Source: Paenarthrobacter aurescens
GTDB lineage: Bacteria > Actinomycetota > Actinomycetes > Actinomycetales > Micrococcaceae
Reading direction: 5' to 3'
NCBI RefSeq assembly: GCF_025421775.1
Contig: NZ_JAOEFX010000001.1
Location: 62,001 to 126,000 of the forward strand
DNA: 64,000 bases
Part shown: piece after piece, positions 17,369-26,538 of the stretch
How the letters are laid out: every line of letters starts with the position of its first letter
Numbering within the stretch: the first letter of the stretch is position 1
The notes under the pieces: generated by a model
What the model was told of the DNA's origin: nothing
The model's database searches: none
Seen by the model: the letters and a program-made list of their open reading frames with translations, nothing else
Position numbers and translations under genes: made by a program

Positions 17369-18243
17369 CCACCAGCGGACTGCGAGCGCGCGTTGCAGCG
17401 GACAGCACGACGACGGGTGGCGGCTCCCGTTCCAGGGCCAGGCTGGGAGCGGACATCGCCTTGGCCGTGATCGGCTTGTGCTTCGTGGCGCCTTTGCTGT
17501 GGTTGCTGCTGGCCGCCGTCGATCCCCAGGCCGGCTACCAGACCAAGGTGCCGTCAACGCCGTCGATTGCCAATTTCCGGGCGGTGCTGACACCTGAACT
17601 GTTGTTCCGTCCGTTGGCTAACAGCTTCTTGTTATCCGCAGGCACGGCGGTCGTGAACCTGCTGGTCGCAGTGCTTGCCGCGTACCCGTTGTCCAGATAC
17701 CAGTCGCGTTTCAACAAGCCATTCATGTACACCGTCCTGTTCGGAACATCATTGCCGGTAACAGCAATCATGGTGCCCGTCTACGGTTTGTTCGTTCACC
17801 TGCAGCTGTTGGATTCCATGGCAGCAACAGTCTTCTTCATGGCGACGACTACTTTGCCCATGGCGATCTGGATGACCAAGAATTTCATGGACTCGGTTCC
17901 GCTGGAATTGGAGGAAGCGGCTTGGATGGACGGCGCATCGGCAATGGCTGCGTTGCGGACCATCGTCCTTCCCCTGATGAAGCAGGGGCTTGGGGTGGTG
18001 TTCATCTTTGTTTTCATACAGGCGTGGGGGAACTTCTTTGTCCCCTTCATCCTGCTGCTGTCACCGGCCAAACAGCCGGCGGCGGTGTCCATCTTCAGCT
18101 TCTTCGGCCAACACGGTGCCATTGCCTATGGCCAGCTGGCGGCGTTCTCCATCCTTTACTCCGTGCCGGTGCTGGTCCTTTACGCGCTGGTTTCCCGGGG
18201 CATGGGTAACTCCTTCGCCCTGTCCGGCGCCATGAAAGGGTAG
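17365..18243 (+). CDS. ABC sugar permease (MalG type)
   Basis: 292 residues with six membrane segments, the first near residue 35. The EAA loop is EEAAWMDGASAMAALRTIVLP near residue 190. It completes the importer with the preceding permease. No ATPase gene follows, so energy is probably supplied by a shared MsmK/UgpC-type ATPase elsewhere, as is common in actinobacteria. Confidence 0.94.
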   Translation: MTTSGLRARVAADSTTTGGGSRSRARLGADIALAVIGLCFVAPLLWLLLAAVDPQAGYQTKVPSTPSIANFRAVLTPELLFRPLANSFLLSAGTAVVNLLVAVLAAYPLSRYQSRFNKPFMYTVLFGTSLPVTAIMVPVYGLFVHLQLLDSMAATVFFMATTTLPMAIWMTKNFMDSVPLELEEAAWMDGASAMAALRTIVLPLMKQGLGVVFIFVFIQAWGNFFVPFILLLSPAKQPAAVSIFSFFGQHGAIAYGQLAAFSILYSVPVLVLYALVSRGMGNSFALSGAMKG

Positions 18244-18265
18244 GACGCCCAGGGAGAAGCGGGGA

Positions 18266-18469
18266 TCAGTCGATGTCCTCGACGATCTCGCCATAGGGAA
18301 CGGACTCGTCCAAGTGGGCCTGATGACCGGTGGGACCCCTGTTGAAGGTGATCCGGACCCCGTGCCGTTGGTCAGCGGCCGATTGCAGCAAGACGGGCCG
18401 AACGGCGTCGATGACGTGCTGGTCCTGGGAGGCCAGATAGTTCTGATAGGCGGCTGGTAGCTGATGCAT
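18266..18469 (-). CDS. Small hypothetical protein
   Basis: 67 residues starting MHQLPAAYQNYLASQDQ and ending with an acidic tail YGEIVEDID. The composition is protein-like, with the internal stretch HGVRITFNRGPTGHQAHLD. It reads toward the ABC operon, tail to tail. An upstream ATG at 18499 would add ten residues; neither start has a strong ribosome binding site. Function unknown. Confidence 0.6.
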   Translation of the reverse strand: MHQLPAAYQNYLASQDQHVIDAVRPVLLQSAADQRHGVRITFNRGPTGHQAHLDESVPYGEIVEDID

Positions 18470-18641
18470 GGCAAAAGGATAGACCCCGGAAGGCTGCATG
18501 GGGAGGGGTCCCCATTGCAGGCCTGAACAGGGAGGGCTTGGATAGAGTGGCCACTGCAGGCGGAACTACATTTACATTGTGCCCGGCTACCCCGTGCACT
18601 TTGCCTGCCGGACGACACATACGCCAGCGAGGGGACCACGA

Positions 18642-19649
18642 GTGCAACAGACCACAGCCACGGCCGGAATCGATGCCCCGGACATGGCCCGTGCCCAGCA
18701 ACTCGTCGGCAGCATCATCCGAAGCTTCGAGAACAAGGTGGTGGGCCAGGCCAGGCTGCGTGAGACCCTGGTCATCGGTTTGCTGACAGGCGGTCATGTG
18801 CTGCTGGAAAGCGTACCTGGCCTGGCCAAGACCACGGCGGCCCAAGCCATTGCCGAGTCGGTCAGTGCCGAATTCCGCCGGATCCAATGCACCCCGGACC
18901 TGCTGCCCAGCGATATCGCTGGAACGCAGATCTTCGACGCCGCCAAGGGTACCTTCGTCACGCAGCTGGGTCCCGTTCACGCCAATATCGTCCTTCTCGA
19001 CGAGATCAACCGATCCAGTGCGAAGACGCAGAGCGCCATGCTGGAGGCGATGCAGGAACGGCAAACTTCCATCGGAGGCGAGTCATACCCGCTGCCGCAG
19101 CCGTTCCTGGTGCTGGCCACGCAGAACCCGATTGAGCAGGAAGGCACGTACCGCCTGCCTGAAGCACAGATGGACCGTTTCATGCTCAAGGATGTTCTGG
19201 ACTATCCGAGCCCCGCCGAAGAAGCCGAGGTCATTCGGCGAATTGACGCAGGCGTGTTCAGCGCGGAACAAAGGCCACCGGCTGCAGCCTCTCTTGACGC
19301 AGTGGTTCAGGTCCAGGAGCTTGTGCGTCGCGTCTACATCGATCCGGCCATCGTGCGGTACATCGTTGGACTGGCCTACGTTACCCGTAACGCCACACAG
19401 TACCTGGAGCCCAGGCTGGCCAATCTCGTGGAGTTCGGGGCCAGCCCCCGGGCCAGCATCGCCTTCAGCCAGGCAGCCAGGGCAATGGCTCTGCTTAAGG
19501 GGCGTGACCACGTCATACCAGAGGACGTCAAAAGCCTGGCACATCGTATCCTTCGCCACCGCATCATCCTGGGGTTCGATGCCGTGGTTGAGGGAATCCC
19601 GGTGGAAACCGTCATCGACGCCGTGCTGGCGTCCGTCCAAACGCCGTAG
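18642..19649 (+). CDS. MoxR-family AAA+ ATPase
   Basis: 335 residues. Walker A is ESVPGLAKTTAAQA near residue 50, Walker B is IVLLDEINRSSAKTQSAML, sensor-type ATQNPIEQEGTYRLPEAQMDRF follows, and the C-terminal helical lid ends the protein. MoxR ATPases act as chaperones for von Willebrand A domain proteins, which are encoded just downstream. The GTG at 18642 follows GAGGGG at 7 nt; the frame is open 63 bp further up but without a site. First gene of a six-gene operon. Confidence 0.93.
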   Translation: MQQTTATAGIDAPDMARAQQLVGSIIRSFENKVVGQARLRETLVIGLLTGGHVLLESVPGLAKTTAAQAIAESVSAEFRRIQCTPDLLPSDIAGTQIFDAAKGTFVTQLGPVHANIVLLDEINRSSAKTQSAMLEAMQERQTSIGGESYPLPQPFLVLATQNPIEQEGTYRLPEAQMDRFMLKDVLDYPSPAEEAEVIRRIDAGVFSAEQRPPAAASLDAVVQVQELVRRVYIDPAIVRYIVGLAYVTRNATQYLEPRLANLVEFGASPRASIAFSQAARAMALLKGRDHVIPEDVKSLAHRILRHRIILGFDAVVEGIPVETVIDAVLASVQTP

Positions 19650-19661
19650 CGAGGCCAGCAC

Positions 19662-20594
19662 GTGCCCAGCCTCCTCCGACGCGTTAAGTCGAAGATGTTC
19701 ATCTTCGCCCACCGCAGGACCCTCACCCTGCTCGACGGGGAATACGGCTCGGTTTTCAAAGGCCGCAGCCTGGACTTCGACGAACTCCGCGCCTACGTTC
19801 TTGGCGATGAAGTCAGGGACATTGATTGGAAGGCCACGGCACGCCACGGATCGCCCTTGGTGAAGCGCTACGTTGCAGTGCGCCGTCATTCTGTCTTGCT
19901 GCTGGTGGATACGGGGCGGAACATGGCCGCGCAAGCGCTCTCGGGGGAAACCAAGAAGGACATTGCCGTTCACGCAGCCGGAGTCCTGGGGTATCTGGCA
20001 TGCCGGCACGGGGACGATGTGGGCCTCCTGCACGGCAACGCGGCTGTGTCCAGGTACGTCCCGCCCCGGGGCGGCGAAGAGCATCTGGAACGGCTTCTCC
20101 GCGAGGTCGATTCGAGTGTTGACCTGGCAGGCCCACCCAGTTCCATCGCACAGCAGCTCGACTACGTCCTGAGGTACCTCAAGGGGCGCCTGCTCATTGT
20201 TGCTGTCGCTGACGAGTTCCTGCCCGACACCCACACGGAGAACCTGATGCGCCGCCTTCGCGCGCGACATGAAGTCCTGTGGCTATCCGTTCGTGATGCC
20301 GACCTCGCGCCCGAGCGTGGCCGCCACGGACAGGCAGACAGCATGGACGTGGGTACGGGAGCAGGCATCCCGCTGCCGCTGGCCATGGACAGTGCGGTCA
20401 GGGCGGCCTACACCGAATCGATGACCGAGCGCGCGCGGAAACGGAAAGATATCTTCCGTCGTTTGGGGATCGCCGAAGAACAAGCAGCCGGCAGTGAAGA
20501 CGTCCTGACAGCAGTCTTCACCCTCCTGGAAAAGCACCGTTCGGGGGCCCTCCCAGCCCGCAGCGCACCCAAGGGCGGCACCCGTGCAGGATGA
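19662..20594 (+). CDS. DUF58 domain protein (von Willebrand A-like)
   Basis: 310 residues with the DUF58 signature YVLGDEVRDIDWKATARHG near residue 46, followed by a vWA-like fold (VLLLVDTGRNMAAQA). The MIDAS motif is degenerate: DTGRN instead of DxSxS. These proteins are usually partners of the MoxR ATPase. No membrane segment was seen. The next gene starts inside its last 11 bp. Confidence 0.92.
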   Translation: MPSLLRRVKSKMFIFAHRRTLTLLDGEYGSVFKGRSLDFDELRAYVLGDEVRDIDWKATARHGSPLVKRYVAVRRHSVLLLVDTGRNMAAQALSGETKKDIAVHAAGVLGYLACRHGDDVGLLHGNAAVSRYVPPRGGEEHLERLLREVDSSVDLAGPPSSIAQQLDYVLRYLKGRLLIVAVADEFLPDTHTENLMRRLRARHEVLWLSVRDADLAPERGRHGQADSMDVGTGAGIPLPLAMDSAVRAAYTESMTERARKRKDIFRRLGIAEEQAAGSEDVLTAVFTLLEKHRSGALPARSAPKGGTRAG

Positions 20595-21042
20595 CGCCGG
20601 CTTCTACGCGCCACTGCAGTACCAGCCACTGTGGCTTTGGCTGGGCCTTCTGCTGGTCCTCCTGGTCGCAGGATGGTTCGTGTGGCTCTTCAGGCCTGCC
20701 CGGAAGACGCTGCCGCTACGCAAGCCAGCACCGCCGGATGTTGAAACGCTGCGGGCCGGATGCCTTGCAGCCATCGACGCCACCGCATCGGACGTCGACG
20801 CCGGACGCTTACCTGAACGCGACGCCCACCAGAGACTCAGCTTCCTCGTGCGGGAATTCGCCGGAGCGGCAACAGGCCTTCCCGTCACCTCCATGACACT
20901 GGACGAACTGCGGCTCAACGGCTTTGACAGCTTGGCTGAGGGAATAGCGGGAATGTACCCCAACGAATTCGCTCCCTCGCCGGCCCAACCCGTGCAGCGA
21001 TCGGCCGACATCGCGCGTCAGGTGGTCCAGGCATGGAACTGA
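20584..21042 (+). CDS. Single-pass membrane protein of the MoxR/Bat operon (DUF4381-like)
   Basis: 152 residues with one membrane segment near the N-terminus (LWLWLGLLLVLLVAGWFVWL) and a cytosolic helical part. The size, topology and place between DUF58 and the vWA genes fit the DUF4381/BatE-like component of such operons. It overlaps the genes on both sides. Confidence 0.8.
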   Translation: MQDDAGFYAPLQYQPLWLWLGLLLVLLVAGWFVWLFRPARKTLPLRKPAPPDVETLRAGCLAAIDATASDVDAGRLPERDAHQRLSFLVREFAGAATGLPVTSMTLDELRLNGFDSLAEGIAGMYPNEFAPSPAQPVQRSADIARQVVQAWN

Positions 21043-22049
21043 CCTACTGGTGGATTCTGCCGCTGGCAGTGGCGGCCGCGGCCATCGGCGTCCTGCTGCA
21101 CCTCCGCCGCCGTCGTCCGCATCACGCCCGGCTCATCGCGCACGGCGACCGTCTCACGGACCTACCGGAGTACCAACGGGCATTGCGCAATCACCGGACA
21201 CGTCTGGCGCTCGCAGTCGTGATGGGGGCGGTGTTCCTCGCCGCGACCGCTACAGCCGCGGCCAGGCCCATTCATCGCACGGTGGAGCAACCCGAAGTCC
21301 GGAACAGGGACATCGTGCTCTGCCTGGATGTCTCGGGCTCCATGACCAGCACAGACGCAGCAATCGCCACAGTGTTCCAGAGACTCGCCAAGGAATTCGA
21401 CGGCGAAAGGATCGGCATGGTCATCTTCGACAGCAGCAGCGTGCAACTCTTCCCCCTCACGGACGACTACGACTACGCCGCGGAACAGCTCACACAAGCC
21501 AAAGAAGCCCTGGAAAGCGGAGCAGGGTCATTCTTCGACGGCACCTGGAACGGGGAAGGCTCGTCACTCATCGGCGACGGCCTGGCGTCCTGCGTCCAAA
21601 GCTTCCCCGATACAGGCACAGACACAGGCACCCCTGACGCAACCGGCGGCGCACCACAAGACACCAAACGATCCCGGTCCGTGGTGCTGGCCACTGACAA
21701 CTTCCTCTCAGGGGAACCGGTCGTCACCCTGGACGAAGCAGCCAGGATGGCCGCCGCAAAAAACGTGAAAGTGCATGCACTTAACCCCGGAGACATGGAC
21801 TACGGCGCGCAAGCCGATCAGCCAGGCGCCCAACTCAGGGCCGCAACAGAGCACACAGGTGGCAGCTACTTCACCTTGGACAGCCCCGAGTCCGTGCCTG
21901 GGATCGTTCAAAAGGTTCAGGAAACGGAAACCAACAGCTACCGTGCCGCCCCCCAATCGGTGATCGCCGACTCTCCAGCCTGGCCGCTCAGTATCGCGCT
22001 GATCGCCGGCACAGGAATGCTGGTGCTCGGACGGCGGCTGGAACCATGA
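21033..22049 (+). CDS. von Willebrand factor A membrane protein (BatA-like)
   Basis: 338 residues. Two N-terminal membrane segments flank a basic loop, then a vWA domain has an intact MIDAS start IVLCLDVSGSMTSTDAA near residue 92 and a later ATDNFLSGEPV. A C-terminal membrane helix (WPLSIALIAGTGMLVLG) ends the protein. The layout matches BatA, with the vWA domain held between membrane helices and binding a divalent metal. Confidence 0.9.
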   Translation: MELTYWWILPLAVAAAAIGVLLHLRRRRPHHARLIAHGDRLTDLPEYQRALRNHRTRLALAVVMGAVFLAATATAAARPIHRTVEQPEVRNRDIVLCLDVSGSMTSTDAAIATVFQRLAKEFDGERIGMVIFDSSSVQLFPLTDDYDYAAEQLTQAKEALESGAGSFFDGTWNGEGSSLIGDGLASCVQSFPDTGTDTGTPDATGGAPQDTKRSRSVVLATDNFLSGEPVVTLDEAARMAAAKNVKVHALNPGDMDYGAQADQPGAQLRAATEHTGGSYFTLDSPESVPGIVQKVQETETNSYRAAPQSVIADSPAWPLSIALIAGTGMLVLGRRLEP

Positions 22050-23047
22050 CCATCGCCCCCATCATTCCGTGGCCAGCGCTCGCCGCCATCCTGGTCGCTG
22101 TCCTGGCCTTCACTGTGTGGAACATCCTGCGCACTCGACGAACCCAGCCGTTGCGGTCCGTGAGGCCCGCAGCGCTGCGATGTGCCGCCGTCGTACTTCT
22201 GGTCCTCGCCGCTTTGCGTCCTGGGTGGGCCGGTGGGCAAGCCCAAACTGCTGCGGCGGACCTGGACGTGTTCTTCGTGGTGGACACCAGCACCAGCATG
22301 GCAGCCGAGGATTACAGCGGCTCCGAAACGCGGATGGCCGGCGTCAGGCAGGATGTCATGGCAATTGCGTCGGAGTTGGCAGGTGCCAAATTCTCGGTGA
22401 TCACTTTCGACAGCAAGGCACGTGTCCGCATGCCCCTCACACAGGACGCCACTGCGCTGCAAACAACCATGACTACACTGCAACCCCAGAACGCCCGGTA
22501 CGCCAAGGGCAGCACGGTGACAGGAGCCGGGAACCTGTTGAAGGAAAGGCTCGCCGCCGCCAAAGAGCAGCATCCGGGGCGTCCGGCATTGGTGTTCTAC
22601 GCCGGAGACGGCGAGAACACCAGCGCGGAGCCCCCCGCGCCGTTGGAGGCCTCCAATGTGGCTGGGGGAGCGGTGCTCGGCTATGGAACCGCGAGTGGTG
22701 GGCGCATGAGGGAGTCGATGGACACCGACGCCGGGTATGTCAGGGACAAAACTTCCGACACCCCCCGTGACGCTGTCTCCATAGCTGACGAAGCACAGTT
22801 GCGCGCCCTGGCAGGGCAACTCAACGTCCCCTACGCCCATAGGACGGGGACAGCACCTACCTCGGATATGCTCGCCAAGGCACAACCGGGCACGCTCGAG
22901 GCCACCGGCCCCGACGGCCCCGGACGCATCGAACTTTATTGGCTCCTCGCCCTGGCCGCGTTCCTCCTGGCCCTTAATGAACCCCTGCGACACTTCACCG
23001 CACTCCTCAACCTCCGCCGTCCACGGCCCACGGAACGCACAGCATGA
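22046..23047 (+). CDS. von Willebrand factor A membrane protein (BatB-like)
   Basis: 333 residues. Two N-terminal helices, then a vWA domain with DVFFVVDTSTSMAAEDY near residue 73 (MIDAS DxSxS as DTSTS, keeping the spacing) and FYAGDGENTSAE. A C-terminal helix (IELYWLLALAAFLLAL) ends it. It has a 4-bp overlap with the previous and the next gene. Two vWA proteins side by side are typical for Bat-type operons. Confidence 0.9.
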   Translation: MTIAPIIPWPALAAILVAVLAFTVWNILRTRRTQPLRSVRPAALRCAAVVLLVLAALRPGWAGGQAQTAAADLDVFFVVDTSTSMAAEDYSGSETRMAGVRQDVMAIASELAGAKFSVITFDSKARVRMPLTQDATALQTTMTTLQPQNARYAKGSTVTGAGNLLKERLAAAKEQHPGRPALVFYAGDGENTSAEPPAPLEASNVAGGAVLGYGTASGGRMRESMDTDAGYVRDKTSDTPRDAVSIADEAQLRALAGQLNVPYAHRTGTAPTSDMLAKAQPGTLEATGPDGPGRIELYWLLALAAFLLALNEPLRHFTALLNLRRPRPTERTA

Positions 23048-23745
23048 ACATCAACAAGATTCGACGGCGACGACTCGCGCTCTGGTCCGCGCCGGCGGCC
23101 ATTCTTGCGCTCGCAGTCGCGGTCAAGCTCCTGAGTGTTGGAGTGCTGGGCGCATCTGCTGAGCAGTCCTTCGCCGCCGGACAGCAGGATGGCGTAGCCA
23201 GAGCGGCGTCCTGGTTGCAGGTGGCAAACATCCTGGAGCCGCACAAAGCACTTTTTGCCTCAGGTGACGCCCATGTTGTGGCGGGCGATTTCGCGGCAGC
23301 ACGAGCAGACTTTGAGGCGGCTTTGAGGGCTGGCCCAGGCGTGGATGAATGCAAAGTCAGCGTCAACCTGGTGCTGAGCATCGAGAAGCTGGGAGACTCT
23401 GCAGGGGACCGGGACGCTGCTGCCCAACTGTTCAGGGAAGCCCTGAACGCTGCCGGGTCGGTGCCACAGCAGTGCCACGAAACCGGTCCAGCGAATGCCG
23501 CCGGGGAAGGCGCCACCCTCGACTCGGCCTCAGACCGGCTCAACGGCAAAATCTCCGGAAACGAAGCGCAGGGCGAGGACACGCCGCAGCCCCCGCAGGA
23601 GACCCCGTCCGCTCCGCAGCAGGAACAGCTCAAGCAGCTGGAGGAGAAGGCCCAGCAGGCCCAGCGTGAGCGCGCGGAAGGCCAGGAGCGCGGCGAATAC
23701 CTGCGTAGCCCCGACAACACCGCCGGCGTGGACAAGCCGTGGTGA
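23044..23745 (+). CDS. Tetratricopeptide-like membrane protein (BatC-like)
   Basis: 233 residues. An N-terminal membrane anchor (residues about 12-35) is followed by one or two TPR-like helical repeats (GDAHVVAGDFAAARADFEAALR) and a Gln/Glu-rich coiled tail (QQEQLKQLEEKAQQAQRER). It is the last gene of the operon and corresponds in place and shape to BatC, which is thought to bridge partner proteins. Identification is by context and repeat shape. Confidence 0.8.
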   Translation: MNINKIRRRRLALWSAPAAILALAVAVKLLSVGVLGASAEQSFAAGQQDGVARAASWLQVANILEPHKALFASGDAHVVAGDFAAARADFEAALRAGPGVDECKVSVNLVLSIEKLGDSAGDRDAAAQLFREALNAAGSVPQQCHETGPANAAGEGATLDSASDRLNGKISGNEAQGEDTPQPPQETPSAPQQEQLKQLEEKAQQAQRERAEGQERGEYLRSPDNTAGVDKPW

Positions 23746-23843
23746 ACGTTTGGGCGAAGCTTAAGTAACCGAACGGCTGGAAACCGCTGTCAAGCACGTT
23801 CCGTCCCGCCGGCTGTGGGTCAACCGCCCGCCGTAGTGGCCGG

Positions 23844-24350
23844 TTACGACTCCCACAGTATTTCGTCGTCCACCACGCCGTCTTCATCCGCGGCAACCAC
23901 CAGGAGCTCGTCCGTGAATCGCGAGCCGAGCGTGAAGTCCAGGACGAAATACCGCTCAGGTTGGCCGGGGTAGATGGCCACATGGCCGAGCTTGAGTGCT
24001 TTCAAGAAGACGTCGTTGGTGAGCTGGCCCTTGTCCCGGACACCGAAGACTGTCTCGAGCTGCTCTTCTTTGAGCTGTGAACAGTGGAAGTGCAGGAACT
24101 GTTGGGGGTTGGTACCGTCCTGGTCCAGTTCGTCTGCAATCATTTCCCTGACCTGGTCCACCAGCTCGGGCAGGAAACGCAAGCGGTAGTCCACCTTGCG
24201 CATCGCGGCCTCATCGAAATGGTCGTGCGCGGCGACATTGAGGTCCAGCTCAAGCTGGTTGCCGCCGAGTTCGTGTCTCGCAACGAAGCAATGTTCACGC
24301 CCGTGGTTGAGCTCGATCTCCCCAAAATGTTTGCTCGCTACCTTGCCCAT
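23844..24350 (-). CDS. DUF2004 domain protein
   Basis: 168 residues, soluble and acidic, starting MGKVASKHFGEIELNHGREH. The C-terminal part PERYFVLDFTLGSRFTDELLVVAADEDG resembles DUF2004 (phage-tail-sheath or immunity-type fold, function unknown). It is convergent with the Bat-like operon and follows the LysR gene in the same direction after 50 bp. Confidence 0.75.
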   Translation of the reverse strand: MGKVASKHFGEIELNHGREHCFVARHELGGNQLELDLNVAAHDHFDEAAMRKVDYRLRFLPELVDQVREMIADELDQDGTNPQQFLHFHCSQLKEEQLETVFGVRDKGQLTNDVFLKALKLGHVAIYPGQPERYFVLDFTLGSRFTDELLVVAADEDGVVDDEILWES

Positions 24351-24400
24351 GTGATCAATCTAACCCCATCAACCTGCCGGTTCCAGCACTTCGGGCCAAT

Positions 24401-25366
24401 TCACCTCTTGAGCTTGCGGCCCTTGACAGGCACGGATTTCAGGGGGTGGAGACCGCTCTTCCCGGATGATTCCCGGAGGGTGTCTGCAAGCAGTTGGGTA
24501 AAGAGCTGGACCTGCGCCGTGCGTTTTTCGTTGATGAGCAGAGCGAAGATGTTACGGGCCAGTCGAATGTCCGGGACGTCAAGGACCACGACGCCGGGCG
24601 GCCGGTTCCGGAGTGCCAGTTCAGGCACCAGGGAGGCGCCAAGTCCGGCGGCGGTCATCTCCAGGCTCGCATGGAAGTCGTCGCTGTAGGCCACCACACG
24701 GGGGTGTAGGTTGCAGCTGGCGAACAGGCGTTCGATCACCAGGGCATCGCTGGTGCCGGGGTGGTGGATGATCCATGGCATGTCCGAGAGGTGGGCCGCC
24801 TCAATCTCGGCATCCTCACGGATCTTCCAGGATGCCGGCAGCACCACCCGGAAATCGTCGTCGCCGATCCACTGCCGTTCCAGCGAGTGCGGCCATGCCA
24901 AACCGGATTGCCCCACCTGGTAGACGAGGGCCACATCCAGTTCGCCGCCGCTGCGCAGGCCCTGGATGGTTTGTGCCGGTTCGGCCACTGAGACTTTCAG
25001 CTCAATGCCCAGGCCGTTCCAGCGATCGTTCCGCAGGATGTCCGGCAGTACATACGTGGCAAGGCTGGGGAAAATGCCAAGCCTGAGTTCCTGGGCGGGG
25101 GAGTCGTTCGTTCTTGACGCTGCTGCCATGAGCGCTTCGACGTCGGTCAGCACCTTGGATGCGTGCCGCGTCATGGTCACCGCTGCCTCCGTGGGGACAA
25201 CGCTGCGGGCAGAGCGTTGGAAGAGCTCGACGCCGGTATCGCGTTCCAGGGCGGCCATCTGTTGGGAGACTGCCGAGGCTGTGTAGCCCAGTTGGGCGGC
25301 GGCAGCCGCGAAGGAACCCAGCCGGGTAACCTCCAGCAGCGTTCGAAGATGGAGGAGGTTGACCAT
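24401..25366 (-). CDS. LysR-family transcriptional regulator
   Basis: 321 residues. The winged helix-turn-helix is HLRTLLEVTRLGSFAAAAAQLGYTASAVSQQMAALER (described by its ends, residues 6-42), followed by a periplasmic-binding-like effector domain from about residue 93. The protein ends in a basic tail KGRKLKR. Its target is unknown; the nearest divergent genes are nrdHIEF, which carry their own NrdR sites. Confidence 0.92.
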   Translation of the reverse strand: MVNLLHLRTLLEVTRLGSFAAAAAQLGYTASAVSQQMAALERDTGVELFQRSARSVVPTEAAVTMTRHASKVLTDVEALMAAASRTNDSPAQELRLGIFPSLATYVLPDILRNDRWNGLGIELKVSVAEPAQTIQGLRSGGELDVALVYQVGQSGLAWPHSLERQWIGDDDFRVVLPASWKIREDAEIEAAHLSDMPWIIHHPGTSDALVIERLFASCNLHPRVVAYSDDFHASLEMTAAGLGASLVPELALRNRPPGVVVLDVPDIRLARNIFALLINEKRTAQVQLFTQLLADTLRESSGKSGLHPLKSVPVKGRKLKR

Positions 25367-25457
25367 CAGCCGATTTTAGCTGTTCGCCACGCCACATTTT
25401 CAAAGTGTCACGACACGCCGTATCCACGCGACACGCTGAAGATTAAATGTGGCTAAG

Positions 25458-25533
25458 TAGTCCACAGGGTGTGGATGACATCTCTCAGTTTGGCGGAATC
25501 ACGGACATTTTGAAGCCCCTGACCTGTGGACGA
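25458..25533. promoter_or_regulatory. Cluster of three DnaA-box-like 9-mers upstream of nrdH
   Basis: TAGTCCACA (25458-25466, one mismatch to TTGTCCACA), TGTGGATGA (25470-25478, reverse) and TGTGGACGA (25525-25533, reverse, one mismatch) lie within 76 bp. The first two form a near-perfect inverted repeat around GGG. Function is inferred only from sequence match and from known DnaA control of nrd genes in other bacteria. Confidence 0.35.
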
Positions 25534-25559
25534 GCAGTGGATTGAATGACATACTTGTA

Positions 25560-25607
25560 ATACATCATCTTGGGGTTCCAGTTCGGCGGTTGCACTACAT
25601 GTAGTAT
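25560..25607. promoter_or_regulatory. Tandem NrdR boxes upstream of nrdH
   Basis: ATACATCATCTTGGGG (25560-25575) and GCACTACATGTAGTAT (25592-25607) match the NrdR box at 11 and 12 of 16 positions. They start 32 bp apart, three helical turns, which is the spacing expected for NrdR pairs. The second contains a perfect 12-bp palindrome. NrdR with bound ATP/dATP represses ribonucleotide reductase genes. Confidence 0.8.
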
Positions 25608-25762
25608 CGATTTACGGATTGAGCGGGAAACCAGCACAAGACAAAATCAGAACGTGTTGGCTGTCACGGCAGCCCGCGGGCCGGTATCGGATTCAGTAAT
25701 CAGTTCCGGTTGAGCCCGCCAGATACGAAGAGCGACAGACTTCAACTAAGGGGACAGGGATC

Positions 25763-26005
25763 ATGACCGTAACGGTTTACACGAAGCCGGCCTGTGTTCA
25801 GTGCAACGCAACCTACCGGGCACTCGACAAGAAGGGCATTGCCTACCAGAGTGTCGACATCTCCCAGGACGCCGAGGCACTTGAGCGCCTCAAGGCACTG
25901 GGTTACATGCAGGCTCCGGTTGTCGTGACCGAGCAGGACCACTGGTCTGGATTCCGCCCGGACAAGATCGAGGAACTGGCCCAGGCCGTTTCCTCCGTGG
26001 CCTAA
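25763..26005 (+). CDS. nrdH: Glutaredoxin-like protein NrdH
   Basis: 80 residues with the redox motif CVQC at positions 11-14, APVVV (cis-Pro) and WSGFRPDKI near the end, all typical of NrdH. It carries electrons from thioredoxin reductase to the class Ib enzyme NrdEF. First gene of nrdHIEF. Confidence 0.96.
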   Translation: MTVTVYTKPACVQCNATYRALDKKGIAYQSVDISQDAEALERLKALGYMQAPVVVTEQDHWSGFRPDKIEELAQAVSSVA

Positions 26006-26067
26006 GTTTCATTCAAACTTCGCCACCACAGCACACTAAGAATTCCTATGTAGTCGAGGTGACTCCC

Positions 26068-26538
26068 ATGGCACCGCTGGCAGCGGCACCCGTACGCGAT
26101 GCTGCGGAAGCTGTGACCACGAGGAGTCACCTGATCTACTTTTCCTCGACCTCCGAGAACACCAAACGATTCGTCCAGAAACTGGGCACGGATGCGGCGC
26201 GCATCCCGCTATACGCCCAGGATGCCCCGCTTCGAGCCCTCGAACCCTTCGTCCTTGTACTGCCCACTTACGGCGGAACAAACGGTGAAGGTTCCGTGCC
26301 GAAGCAGGTCATCAGATTTCTCAACGATCCCGGGAACAGGGAACTAATCCGGGGTGTTATCGGAGCAGGGAACACCAATTTCGCGGACAACTACTGCGCG
26401 GCGGGGGACATCATCTCCGTCAAGTGCAAGGTGCCGCATCTTTATAAATTTGAACTCATGGGGACGCCGGAAGACGTTCAGCGGGTCAACGAAGGGCTGG
26501 AAAAGTTTTGGACACAACTGTCGCAGAAACAGAAGTAA
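26068..26538 (+). CDS. nrdI: Flavodoxin-like protein NrdI
   Basis: 156 residues. The FMN-binding loop [17 protein letters not shown] near residue 26 and [19 protein letters not shown] match NrdI, with [16 protein letters not shown] as the second flavin loop. It supplies the oxidant that builds the manganese-tyrosyl cofactor of NrdF. The ATG at 26068 follows GAGGTGA; the frame is open from a GTG 9 bp earlier but that lies within the binding site. Confidence 0.95.
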   Translation: MAPLAAAPVRDAAEAVTTRSHLIYFSSTSENTKRFVQKLGTDAARIPLYAQDAPLRALEPFVLVLPTYGGTNGEGSVPKQVIRFLNDPGNRELIRGVIGAGNTNFADNYCAAGDIISVKCKVPHLYKFELMGTPEDVQRVNEGLEKFWTQLSQKQK

